The notes: generated by a model from the letters alone, not told the origin. Positions 21,440 to 33,572 are shown, counted from the first letter of the stretch. The stretch: 64,000 bases of DNA from Ostrinia nubilalis (GCF_963855985.1 NC_087117.1:811001-875000), one strand, 5' to 3'. Numbers and translations are program-made.

Positions 21440-24400
21440 TTACAAGTAGTACCCCATAGAGTGCGCCCGCGCATTCTTGTAGTACTCAAAGTACTCAGCT
21501 GGAGAGTTCGAGTGTTTTTTGACTACATCATCCAGCTGCATTTGGTCGCCCCAATCCGCCTGGAAAGAGTACAAATACTAAGTACCTGACCCAAAATTAA
21601 ATATTGACATTACTAAGGGCCCGGAGTTCCTTTCGGATCAGAAATGAGGAGATCCGCAAAAAATTGCTAAAATCAAGTGGCAGTAGGCGGACATAGCTCG
21701 TAGAGATGGCCGTTGGAGCAGAAACGTTCTTGAGTGGCGACCACGGGCCGGAAGACTTAGTGCAGGCCCTCCTAGGTGGACCGACGATCTGGTGAAGGTC
21801 GCAGGAAGAGCCTGGATGCGGGCACCGCAGGACTGGTCGTTATGGAAACCCTGGGAGGCTTTTGTCCAGCAGTGGACGTCATTTGGCTGAAACGATTTGT
21901 GTGCGTTTGTGTGCTGTGCCCCTTAGTGTAATCATCATCATGAACCATCATTTCAGGACGTCCACTGCTGAACATAGGCCTCCCTCAATGATTCCATTTA
22001 TCGCGAGAGTTTAGGTAGAGTTGAGGAAGTGTTTATAAAGAGATAAGGAGGAGTATTCATAATAAAGTGATCACAAACAACTCACAAAGTTAGGGAACAG
22101 CGACCGTTTCTCATCGAACTTGGCCTCGTTGACGCACCGTAGCAGGTACAGGCGTTCTACCCACGGCCAGATCATGTAATCCAGCATGCCTGGCTTGTTG
22201 CCGCCGAAGTAGTTCGTGCCTGGGGAAGAGAGAAATAAAAATTGTTTATTGTGTTATAAAATTATGTTATGTTTTATTGTTGTCTGACAAATTGTATGCT
22301 CTTTGAGCGGAACATAGTGATACTACCTAATGTAACATGTCACCATTTTACCTATGATTCACAATAAATGATTTTGTATTTGTATTTGTAAATTGTGAAA
22401 TGTAGACCGACGATCTGGTAAAGGTCGCGAGAAGAATCTGGATGCGGGTAGCGCAGGACCGGTCGTTTTGGAAATCCTTGGGGGAAGTCTTTGTCCAGCA
22501 ATGGACGTCATTTGGCGAACGAACGAGGCAAGTGTCATTGTATTAATCGCGCGCAATCAATCATTCGATTGCACAGACCGGTTTTGCGGGCGTCGAGACA
22601 CTCTTTACGAATATTACACATTAACACAATATTACTTTACCATTACTACACACACACCTATACAAACAGTTTTATCTTTTTATTAGGATTCTTTTCATTA
22701 GTATTCTTAATAAACGTAGTCTTATCATCCTTACCGATTTCCCGCCTTTTGTATTTATCTGTGCACTAATATTACTATTATTTATGTATGTTTATCTAGA
22801 CAATTTTATGCAGCTTACTATTTTATTTATTTTACCAATGGTCCGTGACCCTCACTTGGCATGGGACACACTGAAAACCAGCGCCGTGGCCTTCGTCACC
22901 GTGGGCCACGGCATATGCTGAGTGGGGTCCCGACCCCGTGCAGTGGGCATCTTGTTGGTGAATGGGTGGCACTGCTCAGTTTACTCTTGTTTTTATTTTT
23001 TCTTCTTCCATTATTATGTGCCACTGTCATGTCTATGTAATTGCCTGTATTTGTGTGATGTCCATTGTAATAAATGTATCTTTCTTTCTTTCTGTTGGGT
23101 GTAGGATGTCGTAGCCATGTCGTGGCTTATTCCACTATTCCCCGTTGACAATCTCCGTCAAAGGGGATTAGTGAAAGCCAATTGGAGTATAATGGAGAAT
23201 AATGAACTAAAAAGTTCATTAATCCCCGTTACGTTCAAAATAAAATCCTAATATATCGGGGAATAAGCCGATGTCGGCGTTAAGGCGATTTAGCCCATCT
23301 AGACAAGTTACAAAATGTGACAGTTGTAATCCGAAATCGATTCGCTTAACTTACTTATTATTCTCGTTTGTTCTACAGTACACTAACAATTAAAAGGAAA
23401 AATACAAAAAACTTTTCAAGGGTGCATAAATTAACATACCTCTTAACGCCAGTTCCTTCTCGAATATGTCCAAAGTCTGCACGATCTGTTCGCTGCCGAA
23501 AGCAAAGTTTGTGTCGAAGCACTCCAAGCTGCCTTTTATTAACTGGAACATTTAAAATAACGTTTTTTGCGTTTTGTTTCTGCAAGTTGCACTAAGACTT
23601 AGAAAAAAGCGCGGGAAAAACTAAGGCTGGGTTGGACCATTTTACTTTAACTTTGACAAAAAGTCTGTCAAACTATACAAAACCACCGGATCGTAATACT
23701 GACGGTCAAAGTTAGGTGGTGGCGTGGTGCAACTCAGCCTGAATAAAATTATAACTGTGGGGTAATCCTTGAAACTTTTGAAATTTTAACTTTTTAAATT
23801 ACAATGGTAATTAATGCACGATAATTTACTTTGTTGCGCCATCATGACAAGTTCATGCGGGTAGATGTTAGATGTCAGCGCTATTTTATTTCTTTTCAGG
23901 TAATTTTTGCGTCTCTATCAGAGATAGCTGTATTAACTTAAAAACAAATGGACCTATTTTCAACCGACTTCAAAAAAGGAGGAGGTTCTCAATTCGACCC
24001 GTATGTTTTTTTTTTCTATGTTTGTTACGCGATAACTCCGCCAATTATGAACCGATTTGAACAAATCTTTTTTTGGCGTATAGGTAATACCTCAAGGGTG
24101 GTCCCATTTAAATTTAATAATAGAAAAAACAACCCCCAAGGGTGGAAAATTGGGGATGAACTTTTTTATACGCAATATCTCCGCCGATTATAAATCAATT
24201 TGAACGATTATTTTTTTGTTGAATAGGTATTATCAAAAGGGTGGTTTCATGCGAATTTGAAGAAAATATTTCATCCCCAAGGGTGTAAAATTGGGGATGA
24301 ACTTTTTTATACGCAATATTTTTAATTTTTAGTTTTTTTTTTGTGTTCACGCATTTGAAGTCGGTTTTATTTTTTTAAAAAGTTAATGTGTGTAATAAAT

Positions 24401-27400
24401 GTATCGGATTCATTAAGGCTAAAGCGCATTGGTAACGTCATAATGTATCCATTACCTATAGGTACAGTCAATATCAATGGGATTTTTTTAAATGATGTGC
24501 CCTAAAAAGTTTTAATACTTAGTTTATGTTTGGCGGACGCGGTTTGGGTCCCAACAGCTGATCCCTAGGGAAGGGTACTCGCTGAAAATCAGCGTCGGGA
24601 CATTCACTTATGTCCCGAGTATCGCTGAGCGGGCGCCTTTTTGGCTCGGGATTTTTACTGGTCTGGCTGGATTATTTCACTGTTTTTTATTTTATTTTTT
24701 TTCTTCTTTATGTGCCTTTTTACACTTGTAATTGTCATTTTTTGTCCCGTGCCAAATAAAGATTTATTTATTTATTTATTTATAAAAGGGATTCCTAATT
24801 TAAGTAGACATCTTTTATACCCTCGCTATTTATTGCATCGGGAGGTACAGTCAGCGTCAAATCTTTATCAGCTTTTTGGCCACTGGGTGTCACGAACTAT
24901 TTTAATGCTGACTGTACCTAATTCTTTTTTTAAAATTCTGATCAACGAGACTACCCATCCAATAAAAAAAAACAAGATATCCTTACCTCATTAAACCTCT
25001 CGATCAGTAATCGGTCCTGCGCCTTCACGTACGGATCCCTGGAATGGAGCGGGTTCCGCACGTATTTCTCGTCCAGGTAGTCGCAGATGACCACGCTCTC
25101 GAACAGGTATTTGTCGCCGTGGTCCGTGGGAATCTCGAGGACTGGGATTTTTACTGAAAATAATCAAAAAATATCTCTCACAAAATGTTCTAAAATATGC
25201 CGTAATAGTAGTACGATAGGGGACCGTAAGACTACGTCACTTGACACTAAGATAATAAGCTCCATGGCACAGTTCAGAAAAGTTGTGATAAAATTAGAAC
25301 AATATTAATATTAACTTTAAGTATGGGAACGTGCGATGGAAGTAGGACCTTTAGATAGGTAGGTGATACTGGAGCCCGTAAAAGCGTTTTCAAAAGCCTA
25401 CTTGCAAAAAAATTACAGATTTTTCTATTTGTACTTTGTGAGACTCATTTGGAGAGACTTCAAGATAGACAGGACAGAAGTTTGGTCAAAATAACCAGGC
25501 CAGGAGCACGTTTGTAAGTACCTAAGTACATATTGTTTAGTTTTAGCTTAATTTATGGGTCATAAAAATAAGTAACTAGGTAAAGTTTTTTTTTAAGTGC
25601 ACGTTGTGGGCAAGTGCTAGGAGGAAGCAGCGCAAGAAATTCAGTAATTCTTTTTAGTATTTTTTTTATCTATTACAGCTAGTTCTCTATCACTTACATC
25701 TAGGGTTCTTGATCCTGAACCATTCCGGCAGCCGCAGAGGGTCCAGCCTGTAGACCTCGTATTTGACCTTCTTAGCTTCCAGGATCAGCAGCACCCGGTG
25801 ACCGTAGGGATTCATATCTACATGGTATAACCTCAGCTTGTCGGACAGAGCTGGTGGTGGTAGTGCACCTGAAAATGGAGAAAATTAGGAGTCGTTATCA
25901 TTTTAGCCACAGGACGACCACTGCTGGATATGTAATATGTAATTGGTAAATGATTTCCAAATTGGCAAGTTGGTAGTGACCTGCATCCAGCGCCTTCCTG
26001 CTGCCTTCATGATGTCGTCGGTCAACGTTGTGGGTGGCTCCCGTTATTAAAAATAATCATGATGAAAATAAGTGCCAAAAATTTGGACACAGGTAAAAAC
26101 CCCAACAGTCGTTTCACGTCCACTGCTGGACAAAGGCCTCCCCCAAGGATTTCCAAAACAACTGGTTCGGCACGACCTGCATCCAGGCGCTTCCCGTGAC
26201 ATTCATTTTACGTAGAATCGAAACAATTAAAGAAGAACGATCATCTGTGACCCAGGCCCGACAGAAACGAAACATACCTCAGTTTTTTTGTCATGTGTCT
26301 TAATTAGTTAAATTAGGTATATATTTTTATAATCACCCTGTATAATCCGGCTGTATTTCCATGTCACCTAGATACATTCCATAGCAGCTGTAATAGACAT
26401 TTAGGTAGATACATTTACCAATTTTGGTGATAAATAGGCATTTTGTATTAGTTTTTGTATAACGCCTGAACAAAAACAAAGGGTAATATTTTGGTGTTAT
26501 ACATAGATTTCGAATATAAAAAATATATAATTTAACTAATTAAGACATGACAAAAAACTGAGGTATGTCTCGTTTCTTTCGGGTCTGGGTTTTTTTTGTA
26601 TGGGGCGTTACCGTTCTTCTTTCTTTCTTTCTATCCTACGCCTTGACGCAACGTCTACCGGGTCAGCTATTTGGAAATAAAAATACATAACTGACTCAAC
26701 CAAACGTCACGAAAGGTCAATGCTCACCAGTAGGTAGGTATTGGCTTATCACATAATGATGTCATTGATAAATAATTCTGTCACGAAGTTAAATGACGAT
26801 ACAATGGCTCTCTTGAGGATTTATTTAACTGTACGCCTTAACAGGTTTTCCAGTAGCATAAGACATTCACTATGACTTTAATGCTCGGTTTTATTCAGAG
26901 GTTCCGGGTTCGATTCTCATACCACACATTGCACATTGGTGGCTGTATTGTACCACCATAGTGTCAACCTAATTTGATAATTAATTTAAAAAATAATATT
27001 TTTATGCTAGGTGGTATCAAATAAACCTGTCTCTTTCTTTCAAATTGCCTCAAAACCTTAATTCAGTTTTTTATCAGCAGCAGCTTTACGCTGCTAGGTT
27101 TTATCTGGCATTTAGGAAGTAGGACAAACGTTGAAAGCATCTACTAAATCAATAACGCCCGTATTCACAAACGATGATGGCAAAAGTTGCAAATCGAACG
27201 CACAGCGTTGAATAGAGCTCGGTGATTGGTTCGTGTGTGACCTTATGCGTCCACGCGCACTGTGAGACCTCATAGTAATATTTGTGAATACGGTAGTCGG
27301 TAACTCTTGCTCATAGCTGGGCATTAACTCGTTAATCCGTTAATCGTTAATTAACGAAGTTAACATTTCTATTAACGGTTTAACTTTTAAGTTAACTTTA

Positions 27401-30310
27401 AAAAATGTTAACGGACTCGTTAACTTCCGTTAAATTATCCTAAGTCCGTTAATCGTTAATCCAGTACCTACTATTCACCAAAAAGATACAGCAGGCACGC
27501 TGAACAACGCGTTCTGACAAGTACGTTCGGACTTCCAGAACTTCCAGCAGAACCCAAAACAACAGTTTTTGTAACCATAACGAAACGATATAAAAATGCT
27601 GTTTTTTTATTTATTTACAAGCTTTATATTGACTTCACTTGTTAGTATGTGTGGGACAAATCTTGCAACTGAATTTAAGACCAGTTGTAGAAACCAGTAC
27701 GATGAAAATGCAATGTTATGGTACCATTAAGCTGGTCTGATGATGGAGTCAGGAGGTGGCCATAGGAACTCCTAAATGAAACGGCGAATTTGGGTTCGTT
27801 GGATTTGTCTTTTCGAGCACTTTAATACTAGATGATGTCTAGGTAGGGTTGCCAGGTGTCCGGCTTTAGCCATGTTTGGCTTTTTACGGTCTTGTCCGGC
27901 CAAATATTGCCTTGTCCGGCCTGTCCGGCTTTTGTTAGGCCTTTTATTTGGCTGCCGCGCCAGGCAAAAGTCGAGCCACAGAAATATGGAGCGCACGCAT
28001 CAGGATGGTTGGGCAACCGATGATGATAATACTCACTTAGGGTGAAATGTCCGGCCAAATGAAGCACAAAGTCCGGCTTTTGTGTCTTTGGACCTGGCAA
28101 CCCTATGTCCAGGGTCCTGATTATGGAGTCAGGAGGTGGCCATAGGAATTCCTAAACGAAACGGTGGAAACTTATCGACTTTGGATTTGTTGGATTTGTC
28201 TTTTCGACCACTTTAGTGCTAAATTGTATTGTAATTAAACCAAGGCTCTGAGATTGAGATACTATAGAGTCTACGGCGTTCATGCATCATTTTATAAAAG
28301 CTGAAAGTTTGTCAGCGTATGCTCCCAATATAGGTTAGAATGTTGGTGGATTATGAAGTTTGGGTCATCGTTGCTTTGGCAGCTATCCTAAAAAAACTGT
28401 CTGGCAAGGAGTTGGAACTGTCAAAACTGTGTGGCTGATGTCGAAACAACTTCTAATCATTGCCCAAATATTATACATAAAAATCAGATTTTATGGTATA
28501 ACGTGAATATACTTACAGAAATAGCCACCGTAAAAGTTAGGCTTACGTTATACTGATTTTTATATAAAATATTAGGGCAATAGAAGTAGTTTCCTCATCA
28601 GTCAGACAGTTTTGACAGTTCCAACTCCTTGCCAGACAGTTTTTTTAGGATAGCTGCTAAAGCCACGATGACCCAAACTTCATGATTCACCAACATTCTA
28701 TCCTATATTGGGAGCATACGCTGACAAACTTTCAGCTTGTATAAAATGACGTAGGTCTGGCGTTCACTAGCTCGGCCGAGCTACTACTAAAAAGTGTAAA
28801 ATAAAATTATAATAATAAAATACTTTTTTAAAAACAAGCTTTTATTCTGAAATGCAGTTGTTACTAAAACGAAAAAAATAATTGTATGCTAAGTTCAAAT
28901 AATATCGAAAGCTTGTAGCGCAAACATAAAAGAGGAATAAATTCCGTGAGCGATACAAGCTTTCGAAATTATTTGAACCTTGCATAGGTACAATTACTTT
29001 TTTCGTTTTATTATCAAGTGTTAACGGATTAACGATTAACGTTAACTTGCGTTAAGTCTTGCTAAATGTAACGTTTTAACGTTTAACGAAGTTAACTTTT
29101 TTATTAACGGTTTAACGATTAACGAAGTTAACTATTTGATTAACGGTGCCCAGCTATGCTCTTGCTTTTAAGCAGGTAATAAAACAGATGTTGACAATGT
29201 CACATCTGGAGTAGGTATAATAACATGTTATTCTGTTGTTTGTTACAATTGCTATGTTGCAACAAAAATCTATTTATAGTATGACATATGTTTTGTAGTT
29301 CTGTAGGCTGCAGGTAGGTACATTAAACTCAATCGTCATGCAATACTCCAGCCAGACGGGCGATTACGAAAACGTAAACAAACTACGCCGCCGCTACGCC
29401 ACCATTTTCGTTTCGGGTCAAGGATGCGACAACATTTATATTGCAACATACAACGCTGGTTTTATAAGCGCATCATGTTCATATTGCACTTCAGAAGCAG
29501 TGTTGTAATGCAATAACTAAACGCTTCAAAATTTGGCGCGGTTGACCTTAATTCATGAACCTACGCTACCGGTGGATGTTTAATTTCGAGATTTAGGCCA
29601 AATTGATTGTTAGAATAATATTTTCGTATTTTTTATCTACACTACTCAGCACTTCTGTCTGTATGAATGATGAAAATAGATAGTCCTATATAAATAAAAC
29701 CATTGCTCATCTACTCCATAAAAATTATGATGATAATGATATTTTGAAAGCATAGGTCAAAGAATTAAAATCAATGTTTTTCGTGAACCCAATTAAAAAA
29801 AATGTTTTTATTTCAGATTTTTTTTGTGGCATAAATAATTGCTGCTTTCGAATCGGTCGATCATTAATTTATTTTGAAGGTATTTTAATATTTTTTAGAA
29901 TCAATAATTTGAAATAACAAAACGTTTAAAATGACGTCATCGTAAACAGCTGTTCAATGTTTTTATTGAATTTTACATGACTTTCTAAAAAAGTAATTGA
30001 TTATTTTTTTTTTTAAACTTGAAAACTGTTTGTTGTTTAACAACCAATTAAATAAAATGTTAAGAAAATAAAATTTTCACTAATAATTTTACAGCGGTGT
30101 GTGCGATCAATTAAAATCCCCGATAAAACTAACTTTTATTGAAAAAGCGTAGGTTTATTACCGACAACATTTTTATCACGCTAAAATCATAGCCGGATTA
30201 GAAACCGAATAGACAATTTTTTTGACGAAAATTGTCATTACTCAGCCGAGCAAAACAAAACATTTATTTATTAACTACTTACCGGCCGTCCTGTGTTCGT
30301 AGTAAGTCAT
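21440..30310 (-). CDS. GSTO: omega-like glutathione S-transferase, six exons
   Basis: Cytosolic glutathione transferase, probably omega class. Exons on the minus strand: 30283-30310, 25698-25868, 24987-25153, 23440-23542, 22086-22219 and 21440-21559. The sum is 723 bp, or 240 aa, all with GT-AG introns and matching phases. The N-terminal thioredoxin-like domain shows LRLYHVDMNPYGHRVLLIL (21-39), the cis-Pro strand KIPVLEIP (68-75) and the glutathione-binding FESVV (84-88). The C-terminal helical domain includes YFGGNKPGMLDYMIWPWVER. Omega GSTs normally have Cys-Pro-Phe/Tyr at the active site; here residue 29 is Asn (AAT). I recall that some lepidopteran omega GSTs with Asn at this place have been described, so this may be a conserved subgroup rather than a dead enzyme. 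Intron 1 (4.4 kb) holds a hAT element. Confidence 0.92.
21600..21990 (+). mobile_element. RTE-type LINE C-terminal fragment
   Basis: The plus strand encodes PPRWTDDLVKVAGRAWMR and a [20 protein letters not shown] end. This is the repeated C-terminus of RTE-type LINE endonuclease/reverse transcriptase proteins. A short reversed piece follows at 21945-21990. It lies in GST intron 5. Confidence 0.7.
22385..22530 (+). mobile_element. RTE-type LINE C-terminal fragment
   Basis: GACGATCTGGTAAAGGTCGC to GTCCAGCAATGGACGTCATT, the same tail as at 21760-21880. It lies in GST intron 4. Confidence 0.65.
22835..23100 (+). mobile_element. retroposon 3' end with TTTC-rich tail
   Basis: A GC-rich block ending AATAAATGTATCTTTCTTTC has the look of a LINE or SINE 3' UTR with its simple-repeat tail. 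It shares architecture, not close sequence, with 24500-24790. Confidence 0.45.
23118..23280. mobile_element. short MITE with GGCTTATTCC ends
   Basis: GTGGCTTATTCCACTATTCC and CGGGGAATAAGCCGA are inverted, with CCCCGTTGA and GGGGATTA inside. Confidence 0.5.
23626..23743. mobile_element. short MITE with AGGCTGGGTTG ends
   Basis: AGGCTGGGTTGGACCATTTT pairs with GTGGTGCAACTCAGCCT, and CTTTAACTTTGAC with GGTCAAAGTTAG. Confidence 0.6.
23950..24372 (+). mobile_element. lepidopteran 'CCGACTTCAAAAAAGGAGGAGG' element
   Basis: Begins CAACCGACTTCAAAAAAGGA and ends TTTGAAGTCGGTTTT. The inner unit CCCCAAGGGTGGAAAATTGG is duplicated (24134 and 24276). It is a common dispersed type in moth genomes; I cannot place its class. 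Confidence 0.5.
24500..24790 (+). mobile_element. retroposon 3' end with TTTA tail
   Basis: The body has GGGACATTCACTTATGTCCC. It ends GTGCCAAATAAAGATTTATT with (TTTA)n repeats, a typical LINE/SINE 3' terminus. It lies in GST intron 3. Confidence 0.5.
25895..26215 (-). mobile_element. two RTE-type LINE tail fragments
   Basis: CCACTGCTGGA-type and ATCCAGCGCCTTCC-type segments at 25905-26030, and CGTCCACTGCTGGACAAAGG to CATCCAGGCGC at 26115-26200. Both are reversed copies of the RTE C-terminus. Confidence 0.6.
26253..26590. mobile_element. MITE with 60-bp arms
   Basis: CGACAGAAACGAAACATACC / GGTATGTCTCGTTTCTTTCG and TTTGTCATGTGTCTTAATTA / TTAATTAAGACATGACAAA are inverted over about 60 bp. The loop is AT-rich. 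Confidence 0.7.
26880..27025 (+). repeat. tRNA-related SINE fragment
   Basis: GGTTCCGGGTTCGATTCTCA includes a B box. The segment ends in TGTCTCTTTCTTTC. There is no convincing A box, so no tRNA gene is called. Confidence 0.4.
27150..27297. mobile_element. 'CGCCCGTATTCACAAAC' MITE, copy 4
   Basis: AACGCCCGTATTCACAAACG at the left and ATTTGTGAATACGGTAG at the right. The middle is shortened relative to copies 1 and 2. Confidence 0.65.
27845..28104. mobile_element. 'AGGGTTGCCAGG' element nested in the hAT element
   Basis: AGGGTTGCCAGGTGTCCGGC and a GGACCTGGCAACCCT end are inverted, with repeated TTGTCCGGCC in between. It sits between two related segments (about 27735-27830 and 28115-28230). Confidence 0.65.
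28275..28773. mobile_element. 'GAGCTAGTGAACGCCAGACC' MITE, copy 2, nested in the hAT element
   Basis: The right end GGTCTGGCGTTCACTAGCTC is intact. The left end is degraded, but ATTTTATAAAAGCTGAAAGT follows as in copy 1. CTGTCTGGCAAGGAGTTGGA and TCCAACTCCTTGCCAGACAG give long internal arms. Confidence 0.75.
29167..30282. other. GST intron 1 remainder, nothing recognised
   Basis: AT-rich intron DNA between the hAT target duplication and GST exon 1. No exon-like, repeat or TIR structure was seen. Confidence 0.4.
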
Positions 30311-30945
30311 GATTTTCTTTCCAAATGCACTAAATACCAAATATCACAGAGGCAGTGTTTATTCTGCTAAAACCAACGTAGAAATAGCTTAACGTCACTT
30401 TTAAAATTATTCTACGAGCGGCATGACATCATACCGAGCGACCCGATTACACGCAATGCTGCTGAATCAATACGACCAAAATACTCCGGGCTAGCACACG
30501 GCAGACGAAGCCTATTTGATTTGTTAGCATTATATCACAAGGTCACGATTTAACTATTCAGGTCATTACGTTTTTTTGGAAATACCCAATGATATTAAAG
30601 AACTATAGATATGTTACGTTCATAGAAATTACGATTTGAATCCGTGCCGAGCTATTCCAAATTGCACACATTGACAAATGTAACTGATAAGTGAAACAAA
30701 AGATACGAAATAGCACGCAAATGAAAGAGATAGCTATAGTTTTAACGATTCTGCACTAACTAATCTATGTCCGCAGCGCACGCATCCTTATCGCTCTAAC
30801 GTCAAAACAAGATCGCTTTCTCTTTCTTAACTTGAACATGGCGCATGGCGTCTTGATTGTTTGCATAAATAATTGAAAATATAAATACTAAATAATTTTG
30901 CATAATCACATGTGGTAAGAGATCCCTTGTATTTTGTTTACTTTA
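30311..30945. other. GST upstream region
   Basis: This should hold the GST 5' UTR and promoter (minus strand). No TATA box or clear TCAGT initiator stands out. Confidence 0.3.
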
Positions 30946-32156
30946 CGGCCGAATACTGAAACGCCATTTAAATATTTGACGGCTTCTCAAATAGTTAAGC
31001 AGCTCCTAAACTTACATTTCGCATACTCAAAACAATACCTGAGCAGTTCTCAATTTTTAAGCACCTCTCAAATTAAGTTGCACTCAAACGCCACTTAAAT
31101 GAATTTTCGCATACTGAAACGCCATTCAACGCTAAGCATTACTCAAACAACTGTCAAATCGTCTTAAGCAGCTATTAAATTTGAGAGTGCTTGCGCGGTA
31201 TCTTAAATCCTATTCTTATACCTAAATCGACCTAAATAGTGGTAAATAATGTGTGTCATCGTTATCATTTCTTTCGAGCCTCGAGGAAATACCTAGATCT
31301 AATCGCAGGAACGCAATAAGGCTGAACGCTATTGAAAAATATTATTATAATGACATGCAATTCCGAGCGAGGTTCCGCGTCTCTAAAGAAACGGTGTTGT
31401 TTCTGGATTCATAATTTGGAAGCTCTTTGAAACCCCTCACCAAATGCCATACAACCAGTGGACCAAATACTTATTATAACCCTACTGTTCTACGCAACGG
31501 GAAGTTATGAACGTGTACTAGGTGATATCTTCCACATCTAACAGCCAACTGTGCATCGTATAGTGCACGAAGTAACAACCAAAATAGCTGCTATGAAATC
31601 GCTTTACATAAACATGCCTATTTCTGAGGATTAAGGGGACATCGCATAGCAGCATTTTCAAGAGTTGTTGATTTGTCAATTTGATGCTCTGTCAGTCAAC
31701 AATGATAAATGTCAATTGTGGTTACGTTTCGGTCCACGATCGCCACTTAATAGATTTCAACAATAAAAAGTATCACATTTAAAATTATTTTTTTAATTAA
31801 ATAAAAATGCAAGCATTAATTTTTTTATATGATAAAACGAGATTTATATATAATAGAAACTAAAAATAAACTGTTCTATGTTAAGTTGATTGAGTATATT
31901 TCCATAAAAGACAATACATAACTAAACGATGCTGCGTGTAATGGATAAAAGACGTAAAGTTATCATTTGTGTAAATGAAAACATACTTTTTTTGGTAAAT
32001 GTTGCCATTATGTAAACATTTGAGAGCTGCTTAGCTGATCACGGCTTCAAATCCGTTGAGTAGCGTTTGAGAATACCATTTAAAATTGAAGGATACTTAA
32101 ATTTAGGAGCCCGTCAGCTGAGTGACAGATTTGAGTAGTGTTTCAGTATTCGGCCG
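30946..32156. mobile_element. PIF/Harbinger-type transposon relic
   Basis: CGGCCGAATACTGAAACGCC and an inverted CAGTATTCGGCCG end are flanked by TTA on both sides (30943-30945, 32157-32159), the 3-bp target of Harbinger elements. Subterminal arms rich in TCTCAAAT/ATTTGAGAG repeat inside. The length is 1.2 kb. Confidence 0.85.
31310..31635 (+). pseudogene. Harbinger transposase fragment
   Basis: Across broken frames the sequence reads RFRVSKETVLFL, then FYATGSYERVLGDIFHI, stop, QPTVHRIVHEVTTKIAAMKS. These match the N-terminal part of Harbinger nuclease-type transposases. Several stops and shifts kill it and the catalytic domain is missing. Confidence 0.75.
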
Positions 32157-32159
32157 TTA

Positions 32160-33570
32160 GAGTCATAATTGGTACACTTTCGAAACACACACGATGGCAT
32201 TTTTTATTTATTTTGGTAAGAACAGGAACTTACGGTGTGGTACGCACGTGATTGCGCACGACGCAGGCCACACGAAGACTAAACACAAGACGTCCCAATT
32301 GGGACGTATTTGAGTATTCACAGCGCGAGCGCTTATAACATATCTGCTTTTGTTTTTATATAATATCATTGGAAATACCTATCTTCATTGGTAAAATAAA
32401 TTAGAAAAACAACAACTTTATTTTATGTATGAATTGAAAATTATGTTTTAAAGTACGTTGAAGTACTAGAAACTAGAAGAATGTAAAGGGTTAATAAGAG
32501 ATTAATGGATGAATAAAAAGTAAAGAAAACAAGACTTCTTAGTCTTGTTTTTTTTTAGTTATTATTATTTAAAAAATATTAATGTGAAAAAATAAGCATT
32601 AAAATGATGAAACAAAACGCAATCGTGTGTTGCCCTAACACACTTTTTGTACAGATTGAGTAACTTCTTTTAAGTTAAAACACATTTAGCTTGACATTAT
32701 TAGTAATTTTTTGTCAGACTTAAGATTCAGAATGTTGATAATTATAATCTTTTTAAATAAGTTTTTTTATAGTTATTATTTCGTATCTTCTATCGAGGTA
32801 ATATTAATGGACAATTTGTGGATTTATAAGATCACCGGATATTGAGTGCTTAGCTAAATTGTGTTCATATAATATTCATAACATTTCGTTCGTTCGTTTC
32901 AGCTAAATGACGTCTACTGTACTTTTCTGTGTACTATTTCGTGTACAGTATGTGGCAACATTATTAAAAACTGTCAAAAAACTACAAAAAAAGCTTGACA
33001 ATTCTTGATCTGTCAGGTGTACAAAATTAATTACCTGTAAAAAATAATTAAAATAAGCAAAAGTAGTCTAAAACGATGCTTTACAATAACTTAATGTAGT
33101 GTAGTGCTATGTAGTGTTAAAAATAACGTCAATTAACCTAAAAGTAAGTGTATTTTGATAGTAAACAATGTGAGAGTTCTAACCAAACAAAGATTTGTGT
33201 TTTTTTTGTATTGTGAATTGTGAATGAAACCCATTGTGTCCGATGTACTGTTAGCTTATTACGTTATTTGAGAATTATTCTAAGGTCAAAATTACCAAAT
33301 TAAGTTAGATCTGATGATGTTTTTTTGCAAGAAGTTTGAAATATCATTAAAAACATTAATGAATAGTTAGTTCCCCTCTATCTTCTATAGAAGGAACAGT
33401 ATTTATTTATAGTTGACAATTAATTTACAACAATTAAAAACTATACACATAGTATAATATTTTTGTCATGGTTCTGAAGAAAAAAGATTTCAATGTTTAT
33501 TTATTAGGAATAAATTTAACTAGTTAAAAACTTATTTAATTACTTCGACATTTTGTATTATTTATTTCAG
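32160..33570. other. zinc-finger gene upstream region
   Basis: Mostly AT-rich DNA. A hairpin, AACAAGACTTCTTAGTCTTGTTTT, lies near 32529. TAAAAGTAAGTG at 33139-33150 is a good donor and may end a non-coding first exon, because the coding exon begins directly after an acceptor. Confidence 0.35.
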
Positions 33571-33572
33571 AA

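Larger units (their letters stand above)
27312..29158. mobile_element. hAT-type transposon (non-autonomous) with 8-bp target duplication
   Basis: The ends CATAGCTGGGCA and TGCCCAGCTATG are inverted and flanked by CTCTTGCT on both sides (27304-27311, 29159-29166). Eight bases is the hAT hallmark. Both subterminal zones are dense in TTAACG/CGTTAA motifs (27325-27460 and 29020-29145). No transposase frame remains. Two other elements are inserted inside it. Confidence 0.85.

Noticed and set aside
24641..24994. 117-codon plus-strand frame
   Set aside because: It spans a retroposon tail with FFF/LFI low complexity and stops inside GST exon 3 on the opposite strand.
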